Source: Sphaerisporangium perillae (GTDB taxonomy: Bacteria; Actinomycetota; Actinomycetes; Streptosporangiales; Streptosporangiaceae). Taken from it: DNA of 64,000 nucleotides. The DNA is taken from NCBI RefSeq assembly GCF_023276435.1, contig NZ_JALLPO010000009.1, positions 165,393-229,392 on the forward strand, read 5' to 3'. Shown here in pieces: positions 8,103 to 16,107 of this stretch. A program made the position numbers and the translations under genes. A model generated the notes under the pieces. It made no database searches. It was not told the DNA's origin and worked only from the letters and a program-made list of their open reading frames with translations. The stretch's first letter is position 1; each line of letters opens with the position of its first letter.

Positions 8103-9065
8103 ATGACCGTCCCCAGCGACTCCTACGCCCGGCGCCACAAGTACTGCCCCGGCTGCGACATCTTCTTCAGCCTCGTCGGTTTGGGTGCTGCCGAGCCCAT
8201 CACCGAAGCCGACCCCGGCGTCTACTACGCCGAATGCCGCCATTGCCGGGCACGCTGGCACGTCCACCGCCCCGGCACTCCAGAGCGCGAGCGAGCCGAA
8301 CCCGAGGTCGCCAAGCGGCCTATCGAGCAGCCCGACATGGCCGCGGCATGGTCCGGCGGCGTCCTGCGCCTCACCCTGGACGGGCATGTCCATGAGGCAG
8401 CCGCGAGGGCCGTCCTTCCGAAAGACGCTGACATCGTCGCCCACCCCTTCACCGAGGGCGCCCACGTGCTGACCGCGTGGAACCCCGGCGGGAGGCCTGG
8501 ACGGCTGGATGAGAACCTGGCCACGCACGCGGCTCTGCTCGCGCGCCTGCGCGACTACGACTGGCACCTCCTGGCCGAGGCCGCCTCCCGTCACCCCGGC
8601 TTCGCCTGGGCCGAGCAGTCGGTCGTGATCGTCGGAGCGGGCGAAGACCAGGTCACGGCTCTCGCGCGGGAGTTCGGCCAGCCCGCTGTGCTGCGCTGGA
8701 CCCCTGGGCTGCTCACCGCTATCGACACCGCCACCGGCGCGTCGCTCAGCCCCGGCGAGCCGGTCGTCGTCGCCCGGTTGCCCCATCGCCCGTGCGTGAT
8801 GAAGGGCGAGGTCCGCGACGAGGTCTGCCGCAACCCCGGCGGGCCGTGGATCAGCAGGGCCATGCAGTACGCCAGGGACTGGAGCGAGCGGCGCACCTCT
8901 TTGTTCGCCGCCCTCGGCTGCGACACCTGCCTGGGCGGACCGGCCGAGGGACCGATGGGCAAGCGAGCCGACTCCGGCCGCCTTCAGGATCGGCAGGCCG
9001 TGCCCAGCCGGTACGGAGTCGGCCGCCGCCCCGACACACCTCCACGAGCATCGCGTAAGCCCTGA
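8103..9065 (+). CDS. DUF3293-like protein with N-terminal zinc ribbon
   Basis: 320 residues. An N-terminal CPGC...CRHC pair (about residues 14-47) could bind zinc. A DUF3293-like domain follows: HVLTAWNPGGRPGRLDENL, the EQSVVIVGAGEDQVTALAREF segment and VLRWTP. A basic, proline-rich tail with CDTC follows. ATG 8103 (GGAG upstream) is preferred over an in-frame start at 8001 because the upstream residues look non-coding. Compared with the divergent paralogue it has gained the ribbon and tail. Function unknown. Confidence 0.65.
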   Translation: MTVPSDSYARRHKYCPGCDIFFSLVGLGAAEPITEADPGVYYAECRHCRARWHVHRPGTPERERAEPEVAKRPIEQPDMAAAWSGGVLRLTLDGHVHEAAARAVLPKDADIVAHPFTEGAHVLTAWNPGGRPGRLDENLATHAALLARLRDYDWHLLAEAASRHPGFAWAEQSVVIVGAGEDQVTALAREFGQPAVLRWTPGLLTAIDTATGASLSPGEPVVVARLPHRPCVMKGEVRDEVCRNPGGPWISRAMQYARDWSERRTSLFAALGCDTCLGGPAEGPMGKRADSGRLQDRQAVPSRYGVGRRPDTPPRASRKP

Positions 9066-9173
9066 AAGTCCTCACGCAGCCGTTACACCCGCCTGGCCGC
9101 GAACGAGCAATCCATGATATATTGTGTACTCTATTCACATCACTTTCACCTGTGCCTGACGGTTCAGGTGGAT

Positions 9174-9311
9174 ATGTTCATCGCACCTAAGCCACCAGAG
9201 GGTTGGCGCATGGGAAACGGCTACGGAACCTGCATCTACTGCAACAACGGACGCTGCGACCTGTGCAGTGGCAGCCGCTGCTCGTGCGCCGACCAGCAGC
9301 ACCGTCGTTAG
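9174..9311 (+). CDS. 45-residue cysteine-rich protein
   Basis: A short frame ending in a dense cysteine cluster: CIYCNNGRCDLCSGSRCSC, six cysteines in 19 residues, which could form one compact metal site or disulphides. ATG 9174 follows AGGTGG closely; ATG 9210 is an alternative start. The upstream 80 bp are unusually AT-rich for this genome (ATGATATATTGTGTACTC) and look like a promoter. No family recognised. It may be expressed with the 389-residue gene starting 38 bp later. Confidence 0.5.
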   Translation: MFIAPKPPEGWRMGNGYGTCIYCNNGRCDLCSGSRCSCADQQHRR

Positions 9312-9348
9312 TCCTGGATCCCCGAACCCCGTCCGATAAGGGAAAACG

Positions 9349-10518
9349 ATGACGACCATTCGTATCCGGATCGACCACCAGTGGATCACGGTGGTGTCCG
9401 CCGGCATCGGCACCGCCTCGGGGGCACGGCCCGCACCGGCCGAAACCCCCATCCACGTCATCGGCGGTACCGGGACGGACGGCTCCTGGCCGGCCGAGTA
9501 TGGCGAGCCTGGCCGCGCGACCCCGGCATTCGCGCTCACCGGCCTGACCCACGATGAGGCCTGCGAGCTTGGTCCAGACGGACTCCAGAGGTGCACCGTG
9601 CCCGATTCCCGATCACTCATCCCCGCCGACGCAGTCGCCCCGCTTGCGCTGCTCCGCTGGCACGACCACGGGAGACGTGCGATCCCTGCCGATGAGGCCG
9701 ACGACCTGCTCGACCTGCCACCGAAAGAGCTCTGGAGCTGGCTCGGCGGTGACCACGAGGCCCTCGTCCCCTGCGGGAGGAGGTACTGCCGGATCGTCCT
9801 CCATGACGGCGGGCGTGTGGACCGGCTCGATCATCGGCGTGACGATGCCCTGAAGGACACCTGCGGCAGAGTCGTGAAGTTCCTACGGGCATCTCGCGGC
9901 CTGACCAACGTCTGGCCGTGGGCATCGCCTGATCGCCGCGACTGGCGGCGGGAGGCCCTCGACCCGCACGCCGGCGCTCTGATCGTCGGATTCCTGCTTC
10001 ATCAATGGCGCGGTGATCCTTCACCGTCCGATGAGAAGTGGGAGCGGATTCGCTGGGGCATCGGCCCGAAGAGCCCTGTCAAGCCGCCCGCCCTTGGGGA
10101 GTTTCCGGCCCGGCGTCCGCCCTACCTGGGGACCGGATTTCCCGGCGGCGTTGCCATGACGAGCCCCGGCATCTGGAGGAAAGCCCAGGAATCGGGAGCT
10201 CAGCGCAGGGCATGCACCATCTGCTGGGAGTACGGGGTCCGCGATTTCATGGCGGACATCTGCAGGCGCTGCACCGACCTGATCAGCAGCAGGCAGAAAT
10301 TCTTCACCCAGCCCGGACACCCGCTGGCGCTCGATGACCTTCGCTGCGCGCTCATCAGCCTGTCCGTGCTGTCTCCGGCGCTCAGGACCCTTCCCGACGA
10401 GGACCTTGAGTCCAACGACCCTCTGCTCAAGGATGCGATCCGCGCGCTGCTGACGGCCGACGGCTACCCGGAATCGCTGGCACGCCTCATCTGGCCCGAA
10501 CCTGGGAAGGGCCGCTGA
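9349..10518 (+). CDS. Unrecognised 389-residue protein with C-terminal cysteine motif
   Basis: ATG 9349 with AAGGGA upstream. No signal peptide or membrane helix. Residues 280-310 contain CTICWEYGVRDFMADICRRC, a CxxC...CxxC pair that may bind zinc. The N-terminal 80 residues are beta-rich; a helical block follows the cysteine motif. I recognise no family. It follows the cysteine-rich 45-residue ORF in the same direction within the accessory region between the two insertion sequences, so it is probably acquired cargo. Confidence 0.6.
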   Translation: MTTIRIRIDHQWITVVSAGIGTASGARPAPAETPIHVIGGTGTDGSWPAEYGEPGRATPAFALTGLTHDEACELGPDGLQRCTVPDSRSLIPADAVAPLALLRWHDHGRRAIPADEADDLLDLPPKELWSWLGGDHEALVPCGRRYCRIVLHDGGRVDRLDHRRDDALKDTCGRVVKFLRASRGLTNVWPWASPDRRDWRREALDPHAGALIVGFLLHQWRGDPSPSDEKWERIRWGIGPKSPVKPPALGEFPARRPPYLGTGFPGGVAMTSPGIWRKAQESGAQRRACTICWEYGVRDFMADICRRCTDLISSRQKFFTQPGHPLALDDLRCALISLSVLSPALRTLPDEDLESNDPLLKDAIRALLTADGYPESLARLIWPEPGKGR

Positions 10519-10573
10519 GGGACCTTGCGCGCTGACCGTTCCCTTCTCGCCCCGAAGCGGGCAAGGGAGTTCA

Positions 10574-10622
10574 CGAGGTCCAGGTCGGCGAATGGCACGA
10601 CCAATTCCCGCCCTGGACCTCG
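10574..10622. repeat. 11-bp perfect inverted repeat downstream of the 389-residue gene
   Basis: CGAGGTCCAGG (10574-10584) and CCTGGACCTCG (10612-10622) can form a stem with a 27-nt loop about 55 bp after the stop codon. No U-tract follows, so it may be a Rho-type end signal or a binding site. Confidence 0.45.
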
Positions 10623-10813
10623 GCCACCTTGCCGGGCGTCTCAACCGGCTGACCGCGTAGATCCCCAAGCCCCCCAACATCCGTCACAACCGCCCCCTCT
10701 AGAAGATCGGACACGATATTGAGCACCAGCCCGCGAGAGCAGCCGAACCTCAACATCGGGGAAGCTCGCGAAATGTTCGCCGCCGCTATCGGAAGCGCGG
10801 TTCTTATAACTGG

Positions 10814-11044
10814 GTGCAGATGGATCGGCTTGCGGAGGACAACAGCGGTGATGGCGGAGGCGGGAAGCTGAGCGAGTCCGAACGCGAGGAGCTGGCGCGG
10901 CTGCGTCGGCAGAAGGCCGAGATGGCCCGCGAGTACGCCAGGGAGAAGGCGGCCTGGGACAAGGAGCGCGCCGAGCTGAAGATGGAGCGCGATGTTCTCA
11001 AACGATCCGTGGTCCTGTGGGTGAAGGACTCGATGGGCCGTTGA
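10814..11044 (+). pseudogene. IS3 orfA, 5'-truncated
   Basis: 76 residues from GTG 10814. The leucine-zipper part of IS3 OrfA remains (SEREELARLRRQKAEMAREY, then MERDVLKRSVVLWVKDS), but the N-terminal helix-turn-helix that should precede NWVQ is gone. It overlaps orfB in the -1 frame, as expected for IS3 translational frameshifting. Confidence 0.8.
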
Positions 11045-11688
11045 TCGTGGCGGCTTTCATCGCGTCCCAGAGGACCGAACACGGTGTTCCTCACGAGATC
11101 TCTTGCCGGGCGCTGGGAGTGTCGCCCTCCTGGTTCTACAAGTGGAAGACACGTACCCCGACCGCGCGGGAACAGCGGCGCGCCCGCTTGGATGAGGAGA
11201 TTGGCAAGCACTTCACCGCCTCTGGCGGCACCTACGGGTCCCCGCGGATCGCTCGTGACTTGCGGGAGGTGGGTTGGCGGGTGTCGGAGAACACGGTCGC
11301 TCCGCGGATGGTCGAGCTCGGCCTGGCCGGGCGCACGCCCAAGAGGCCGCGGTCTTTGACCCGTCAGGGTAGGCGGGCCGCTGCGCCGGACCTGGTCAGG
11401 CGGAAGTTCACGGCGGTCGCGCCGGATGTGCTGTGGGTGGGCGACGGGACGATGATCCACACCGGCGAGGGGCCGCTCTACCTGGCCACGGTGGAGGACC
11501 TGTTCTCCCGCCGGCTGCTCGGTTTCGCCATGTCCGAGCACCACGACGCCGCGTTGACGGTGGCGTCGTTGCAGATGGCCGTCGCGACACGGGGCGGCGA
11601 CGTGGACGGGGTGATCTTCCACTCCGATCGCGGCTCGGAAGCCGAAGCGATGGACCGGATCTTCCCGAACGTCGACGACGGAGCCTAG
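11017..11688 (+). pseudogene. IS3 orfB transposase, 3'-truncated
   Basis: 223 residues. The HTH_21 region (RLDEEIGKHFTASGGTYGSPRI) and the start of the rve core are present (LWVGDGTMIHT with the first Asp, FHSDRGSE with the second). After SDRGSE the sequence departs into unrelated residues and stops, so the third catalytic residue (Glu) and about 70 residues are missing. Not functional. Confidence 0.85.
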
Positions 11689-11714
11689 TCACTCAGTTGG
11701 TCACTCGGAAGATC

Positions 11715-11749
11715 AAAAAGGCCGCTTCCCCGAAAGGGGAGCGGCCTTT
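11715..11749 (-). terminator. Rho-independent terminator after tRNA-Val(CAC)
   Basis: On the minus strand AAAGGCCGCTCCCC-TTTC-GGGGAAGCGGCCTTTTT forms a long GC stem with one bulge and ends in a T run, just past the 3' end of the tRNA. Confidence 0.8.
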
Positions 11750-11757
11750 GAGCTGGG

Positions 11758-11829
11758 TGGGCGATACTGGGATCGAACCAGTGACTTCTTCGGTGTGAAC
11801 GAAGCGCTCTCCCGCTGAGCTAATCGCCC
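11758..11829 (-). tRNA. tRNA-Val (anticodon CAC)
   Basis: 72 nt cloverleaf: acceptor GGGCGAT/ATCGCCC with discriminator A, D arm with AGCTCAGCGGGAGAGCG, anticodon stem CTTCG/CGAAG around loop TTCACAC (CAC), T arm CTGGTTCGATCCCAG. The 3' CCA is not encoded (ACCCA follows). Nearly identical in its arms to tRNA-Val(GAC) at 20928. It marks the right border of the accessory region. Confidence 0.95.
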
Positions 11830-12272
11830 TCCAGTGCCGGACCCTCGCTCGGAGGGCTTGCCGACGGGGAAAACCATACCTCACTCCGAGGGCTCCTGGC
11901 GAAGCGGGCCGAGGATCCGGAAGGAAAGGTTGGCCGGAGTCCGGCGGCGTGGCGCCCTGTTGTCATAGCATCGTCATGCCCCATACTCATCCGAATCGCA
12001 CCACTTATGATCTTTACCCCGAGACACCCGCAGATGCACCGAAGGACGGCAGGATCGACGCGCAAAACCCTTGCAAACACGCACCTCTAAGCGATGTTTG
12101 ACCAGGTAGAGGCACAAATGTCGCGCTGTGATATGCGTTACAGAAGGGCCCAGGAGCGGAATCTCTCCTGCAGGTCTCTTCGTTTCGCAGACACAGCTCC
12201 GAGCGAAGTCCTTCAGAGCACCGCAACCCAAGCCCCGCGCAGGGGACCCACCGACGAAAGGTTTGGCTGACG
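11830..12272. other. Intergenic region before ssgB
   Basis: 443 bp, noticeably less GC-rich than its surroundings between about 11960 and 12190, so it probably holds the ssgB promoter(s) and a long leader. I see no tRNA-like fold and no frame with family resemblance. No clear sigma-specific consensus could be assigned by eye. Confidence 0.4.
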
Positions 12273-12686
12273 ATGAACGCCACCGTCTCTGCCGAGCTGG
12301 GCCTTCGACTTGTGGTCCCCGACCGTACGACCGTCCCCCTCCTCGCCGGCCTGAGCTATACGGCCGACGACCCGTACGCCATCAGGATGGCCTTCCACGT
12401 GGGGAACGACGAGCCGGTCGAGTGGATCTTCGCCCGCGAGCTGCTGACCGTCGGCATCGTCCGGCGGGTCGGCGACGGCGACGTCCAGGTGTGGCCGGCG
12501 CGGGCGGACGGCGAGCGCACGCTGAACATCAGCCTCACCTCGCCCTTCGGGCAGGCGCTGTTCGAGGTCCCGCTGCCGCCGCTGACCGAGTTCCTGCACC
12601 GCACCTACGAGCTGGTCTCCGCCGGCCGTGAGACCGACTTCATGGACCTGGACGAAGAGCTGACCAACATGCTGTGGAGTTCCTGA
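12273..12686 (+). CDS. ssgB: SsgB, SsgA-like sporulation/cell-division protein
   Basis: 137 residues, the length of SsgB. It carries the conserved SALP features: the MNATVSAELGLRLVVPD start, LSYTADDPYAIRMAFHVG, VEWIFARELL, GDGDVQVWP and the acidic end FMDLDEELTNMLWSS. In sporulating actinomycetes SsgB recruits FtsZ to future septum sites. GAAAGG lies upstream of ATG 12273. It stands alone in a long leader region next to tRNA-Val(CAC). Presence of ssgB supports a morphologically complex, sporulating host. Confidence 0.95.
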   Translation: MNATVSAELGLRLVVPDRTTVPLLAGLSYTADDPYAIRMAFHVGNDEPVEWIFARELLTVGIVRRVGDGDVQVWPARADGERTLNISLTSPFGQALFEVPLPPLTEFLHRTYELVSAGRETDFMDLDEELTNMLWSS

Positions 12687-12817
12687 CCGACTCCTCGCCC
12701 GCTTTTGCACCGCCTCCGACCGGCAGGCGGTAAGGCGCGCCCGGCGGGCCCACCGTGAGGCCGTGAAGCCAAAGGGCTGTGAAGCCACGAGCCGTGGGGC
12801 CGGGAAGCCACGAAGCC

Positions 12818-13501
12818 CTATCTCATCAGTTTCCGCATCCTGCCGATCTCCACGCGCTGCCCGGAGGCCATGTCCTGGGCCATCTTGCGCATGATCTGGT
12901 CTGTGCCGCCCGAGAGCTCCTCCCCCGCCATCTTCACGGCCCCCTCGTGATGCCTGATCATCAGGCGCAGGAACAGCGCGTCGAACGCGGTCTCGCGTGA
13001 GGAGCGCAGCCGGTTCATCTCCGCGAGGCTCGCCATGCCGTACCCGCCCGGGTCCGGTGTGGCGGCGTGGTCGTCGTGGCCGTCCCCGGCGGCGCGGCCG
13101 AGTGACCGCAGCCACCGCGACATCACGTCGATCTCCGGCCGCTGGCCCACCGCGATCCGCTCGGCGATGCGCCGGAGGCCCCGGTTGGAGGTGCGGGAGG
13201 GGGCGAGGCCGGCCATCTCCAGCGCCTGCCGGTGGTGGGGGATCATCCGCTGGGTGAACAGCACGTCGGTGGCGGACGGTCCTGGACCCGACAAGCCGAC
13301 CCGCTCGCCGGGCCTCGCCGTGCGTCCCTGGTCGCCGGGCGCGCCCGGGACGATCACCGGCGCGTCGGTGCCGGCGACCAGGGGCGTACCGGTCCGCGGC
13401 CCCTCGCTTGTGCAGCCGGCGAGCGCGCAGGCCGGCCCCGATGCCAGCACAACCGTTACGAAAACCCTGCACATGCGGCCCCGGATCGACATAACTTCCA
13501 T
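12818..13501 (-). CDS. DUF305 lipoprotein
   Basis: About 227 residues from ATG 13501 (ATG 13492 is equally possible). N-terminal lipoprotein signal ending in the lipobox LAGC. The DUF305 core has two four-helix-bundle halves with the paired motifs FTQRMIPHHRQALEMA and FLRLMIRHHEGAVKMA; the His-His and Met residues resemble metal ligands. DUF305 proteins are often linked to copper handling in secreted or membrane space. Divergent from the LVIVD lipoprotein with under 50 bp between starts. A second DUF305 gene occurs at 58319. Confidence 0.85.
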   Translation of the reverse strand: MEVMSIRGRMCRVFVTVVLASGPACALAGCTSEGPRTGTPLVAGTDAPVIVPGAPGDQGRTARPGERVGLSGPGPSATDVLFTQRMIPHHRQALEMAGLAPSRTSNRGLRRIAERIAVGQRPEIDVMSRWLRSLGRAAGDGHDDHAATPDPGGYGMASLAEMNRLRSSRETAFDALFLRLMIRHHEGAVKMAGEELSGGTDQIMRKMAQDMASGQRVEIGRMRKLMR

Positions 13502-13549
13502 ACTGGGGCACTTTCCCAAATATGGACGAGCAACGGGGGCATTGTGGGC

Positions 13550-14971
13550 ATGCGGCGAATCGGTGCGATGGCGTCTGCGGCGGGCGCGGTCCTGCTTCTG
13601 GGGGCCTGTTCCGGCGGCCCGCAGCCCTCCGCCCCCGCCGCCTCCCGCGAGTCGCCCGGCGCCCCGCCGTCCGCATCCGCATCCGCCTCCGACGCCCGGC
13701 ACAGCGCCAACGCGAGGATCGTGGCGAACGTCCCGCTCTCCGCGCCGTTCGACGGCGAGGAGGCCATCGGCACCGACCTGGCCTTCCAGGGCAACTACGC
13801 CTTCGTCGGCAACTACGAGGGCTTCACGATCCACGACATCAGCGACCCGGCCAAGCCGAAGGTGGTCACCCGGGTCGCCTGCCCTGGCGGCCAGAACGAC
13901 ATCTCGGTCACCGGGAACCTGCTGTTCCTCTCAGTGGACGACCCCAGGGACGGCGACACCTGCGACAGCAGCGGCAGCCCCGACCCCGACGGCGGCTGGG
14001 AGGGCATCCGGATCTTCGACATCTCGGACAAGACCCACCCCCGCTACCTCAAGTCCCTCGCCACAGCGTGCGGGTCGCACACCCACACGCTGGTGCCCGG
14101 TAAGGATCCCGGCAAGGTCTACCTGTACGTCTCCTCGTTCGGGCCGGACGCCGGGTCCACGACCTGCAAGCCGCCGCACGACTCCATCGCGATCGTCGAG
14201 GTCCCCGTCGGCTCCCCCGCTCAGGCGAAGATCGTCGCCCAGCCGGTGCTGTTCCACGACGGCGCCGCGGACGACGACACCACGCCGGGCGCCACGAGTG
14301 GCTGCCACGACATCACGGTGTACCCGGAGAAGGACCTGGCCGCCGGGGCGTGCCTCGGGAACGGCATCCTCATGGACATCTCGGACCGGGTGAACCCCAA
14401 GGTCCTCCAGGAGGTCACCGACACCGAGAACTTCTCGATCTGGCACTCGGCGACGTTCAGCAACGACGCGAGCAGGGTCGTGTTCTCCGACGAGCTCGGC
14501 GGCGGCGTGGCCCCGGCGTGCGACGCCAAGACCGGGCCGACACGGGGGGCCGACGCCGTGTACGACATCACCGCGGACCGCAAGCTGGAGCGCCGCGGAT
14601 TCTTCAAGATCCCTCGCTACCAGACGGAGACCGAGAACTGCGTCGCGCACAACGGCTCGCTGCTCCCCGTGCCCGGAAAGACCATCATGGTGCAGGCCTG
14701 GTACCAGGGCGGCGTGTCGGTGATCGACTTCACCGACGCCGACCACCCCAAGGAGATCGCCTACGTCGACCCCGCCCCCCTCAGCGGCCCCGAGGAGCAG
14801 CCGAGGCTTGGCGGATCATGGTCGGCGTACTACTACAACGGCTACATCTACTCCAGCGACATCACCAAGGGCCTGGACGTCATCGCGATCGACGACCCCC
14901 TCACCGACCCGGCGAAGAAGGTCAAGGTGACCGAGCTCAACGCCCAGACCCAGGTGTCCTACCCGGAGTGA
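13550..14971 (+). CDS. LVIVD-repeat lipoprotein (beta-propeller-like)
   Basis: 473 residues from ATG 13550; GTG 13544, closer to GGGGGC, is an alternative start. Signal peptide with lipobox LLGACSGG, an Ala/Ser/Pro tether, then repeated propeller blades of the type FVGNYEGFTIHDISDPAKPKVV, IRIFDISDKTHPR and VSVIDFTDADHPKEIAYV. Cysteine pairs in several loops suggest an extracytoplasmic, oxidising setting. Ligand unknown. It is divergent from the DUF305 lipoprotein and probably shares its control region. A short GC hairpin (CCGG-CAGGCG-CCGG, near 14978) follows the stop. Confidence 0.85.
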   Translation: MRRIGAMASAAGAVLLLGACSGGPQPSAPAASRESPGAPPSASASASDARHSANARIVANVPLSAPFDGEEAIGTDLAFQGNYAFVGNYEGFTIHDISDPAKPKVVTRVACPGGQNDISVTGNLLFLSVDDPRDGDTCDSSGSPDPDGGWEGIRIFDISDKTHPRYLKSLATACGSHTHTLVPGKDPGKVYLYVSSFGPDAGSTTCKPPHDSIAIVEVPVGSPAQAKIVAQPVLFHDGAADDDTTPGATSGCHDITVYPEKDLAAGACLGNGILMDISDRVNPKVLQEVTDTENFSIWHSATFSNDASRVVFSDELGGGVAPACDAKTGPTRGADAVYDITADRKLERRGFFKIPRYQTETENCVAHNGSLLPVPGKTIMVQAWYQGGVSVIDFTDADHPKEIAYVDPAPLSGPEEQPRLGGSWSAYYYNGYIYSSDITKGLDVIAIDDPLTDPAKKVKVTELNAQTQVSYPE

Positions 14972-14997
14972 TCACCGGCAGGCGCCGGGAGTGACGA

Positions 14998-15831
14998 TCA
15001 GGGGTCGATGTCGGCCGCGCTGCGCTCGGCGAAGACGCGCATCGCCTTGGCGGTGACCGGCCCGGGCGTCGCGGGGAGCACGGTGTCGTCCACGAGCCGG
15101 ATCGGCTGGACGTCACGGGTCGTGGAGGTCAGGAACGCCTCATCGGCCTCGTACAGCGCCGAGATCGGCACGTCGGCCTCCTCGCCGCCGTTCCACTCGA
15201 GCACCAGGGCGCGCGTGACGCCGGCCAGGCAGCCGGAGGCGAGCGTGGGCGTGATCAGGTGGCCGTCGCGGACAATGAAGATGTTGCTGCCCGTGCCCTC
15301 GCACAGGTTGCCGGCCAGGTTCTCGAAGATGGCCTCCTGGCCGCCGCGCTCCTTGGCGTACGCGAGCGCCTTGGCGTTGTCACCGTAGGAGGTGCTCTTC
15401 ACCCCCGAGAGCGCCCCGCGCTCGTTGCGGGGCCAGGGGACGACGGTGACGGCCGCGCTCTCGGGGAACGGCGCCTGCGCCCCCACGATCACCACGGCGG
15501 TGGTGCCCTGGTTGCCGCGGTCGGAGCCGAGCGGGCCGTTGCCGCTGGTGTAGGTGACCCGGATGCGGCCGAGCGGCCACGGCGGCGCCGCCGCCAGGCA
15601 GGCGCGCACGCCCTCGGCGATCGCGTCCACGTCGGGCGCGGGCAGGCCGAGGCGCTCGGCTGAGAGCTTCAGCCGGTCCAGGTGCCGGGTGAGGGCGAAC
15701 GACTCGCCGTTCAAGCACTTGATCGTCTCGAACACACCGTCCCCGACCATCAGCCCGTGGTCGAAGACGGAGACGCTGGCCTGCGTGGGATCGAGCAGTT
15801 CGCCGTTGACCCAGACCGGAACGTTCATCAA
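14998..15831 (-). CDS. Class IV aminotransferase, probable 4-amino-4-deoxychorismate lyase
   Basis: 277 residues, fold-type IV PLP enzyme. The PLP lysine lies in GVKSTSYGDNAKALAYAKERG, the phosphate-binding part in EGTGSNIFIV and the C-terminal loop in FLTSTTRDVQPI. It lies next to a PabB-like gene in the same direction, which favours ADC lyase (pyruvate plus 4-aminobenzoate, folate pathway) over branched-chain aminotransferase. AGGAG precedes ATG 15831, with the tandem ATG used as start. An IS605-type relic separates it from pabB. Confidence 0.8.
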   Translation of the reverse strand: MMNVPVWVNGELLDPTQASVSVFDHGLMVGDGVFETIKCLNGESFALTRHLDRLKLSAERLGLPAPDVDAIAEGVRACLAAAPPWPLGRIRVTYTSGNGPLGSDRGNQGTTAVVIVGAQAPFPESAAVTVVPWPRNERGALSGVKSTSYGDNAKALAYAKERGGQEAIFENLAGNLCEGTGSNIFIVRDGHLITPTLASGCLAGVTRALVLEWNGGEEADVPISALYEADEAFLTSTTRDVQPIRLVDDTVLPATPGPVTAKAMRVFAERSAADIDP

Positions 15832-15848
15832 AGCTCCTTGAGCGTGGA

Positions 15849-16085
15849 AACCCCCGCCTTCAGGCAGGGAAGGAAGCGCGGCGCGGTGCCGCAGAGTTCG
15901 GTAATGTGTGCGGCGGCGAGGATAACCAAGCCGCCGAATGCGTGACCAGCAGTGCCCTCGCCGCCGGGCTGGCGGAGAGGTGAAACGCCTGTAGAGCTGG
16001 TGTAAGACCTCAAGGAGAGTCCTCTCTGGCAGGCGACTGGCTGTGAAGCAGGAAGCCCAGCCCGTGAGGGTTGGATTCCCCCCCG
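15849..16085 (+). mobile_element. tnpB-less IS200/IS605-type relic (short palindrome-ended element)
   Basis: Left part: hairpin CCCCCGCCTTCAGGCAGGG followed by AAGGAAGC, typical of an IS605-group left end. Right part: GAAGCAGGAAGCCC leading into the stem CCAGCCC-GTGA-GGGTTGG and GATTCCC, typical of an IS605/IS1341 right end. In one frame the right part still reads NACRAGVRPQGES and, in another, LAVKQEAQPVR, which look like the C-terminus of actinobacterial TnpB. No tnpA and no intact tnpB exist; stop codons and a frameshift interrupt the remnant. It sits in the 276 bp between pabB and pabC. Confidence 0.6.
15985..16080 (+). ncRNA. Omega-RNA-like scaffold at the relic's right end (putative)
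   Basis: In IS605-group elements the 3' end of tnpB overlaps a guide (omega) RNA whose scaffold finishes at the right-end hairpin. Here the segment keeps successive hairpins: GACCTCAAGGAGAGTCCTC-like (about 16006-16024), a stem around CAGGCGACTGGCTGTGAAGC, and the terminal CCAGCCC/GGGTTGG stem. Whether it is transcribed or used by a TnpB elsewhere is unknown. Confidence 0.35.
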
Positions 16086-16107
16086 TTCACGAGGGAGATG
16101 ATGTCAG

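Larger units (their letters stand above)
10805..11688 (+). mobile_element. IS3 family element, truncated at both ends
   Basis: The element begins inside orfA (reading YNWVQMDR, the end of the helix-turn-helix) and stops inside orfB after the second catalytic aspartate. Terminal repeats are missing, so it is immobile. It lies between the unknown 389-residue gene and tRNA-Val(CAC). Confidence 0.8.

Noticed and set aside
9174..9311. Toxin-antitoxin interpretation of the Cys-rich mini-gene
   Set aside because: No partner with antitoxin features lies beside it; the cysteine pattern alone gives no toxin signature.
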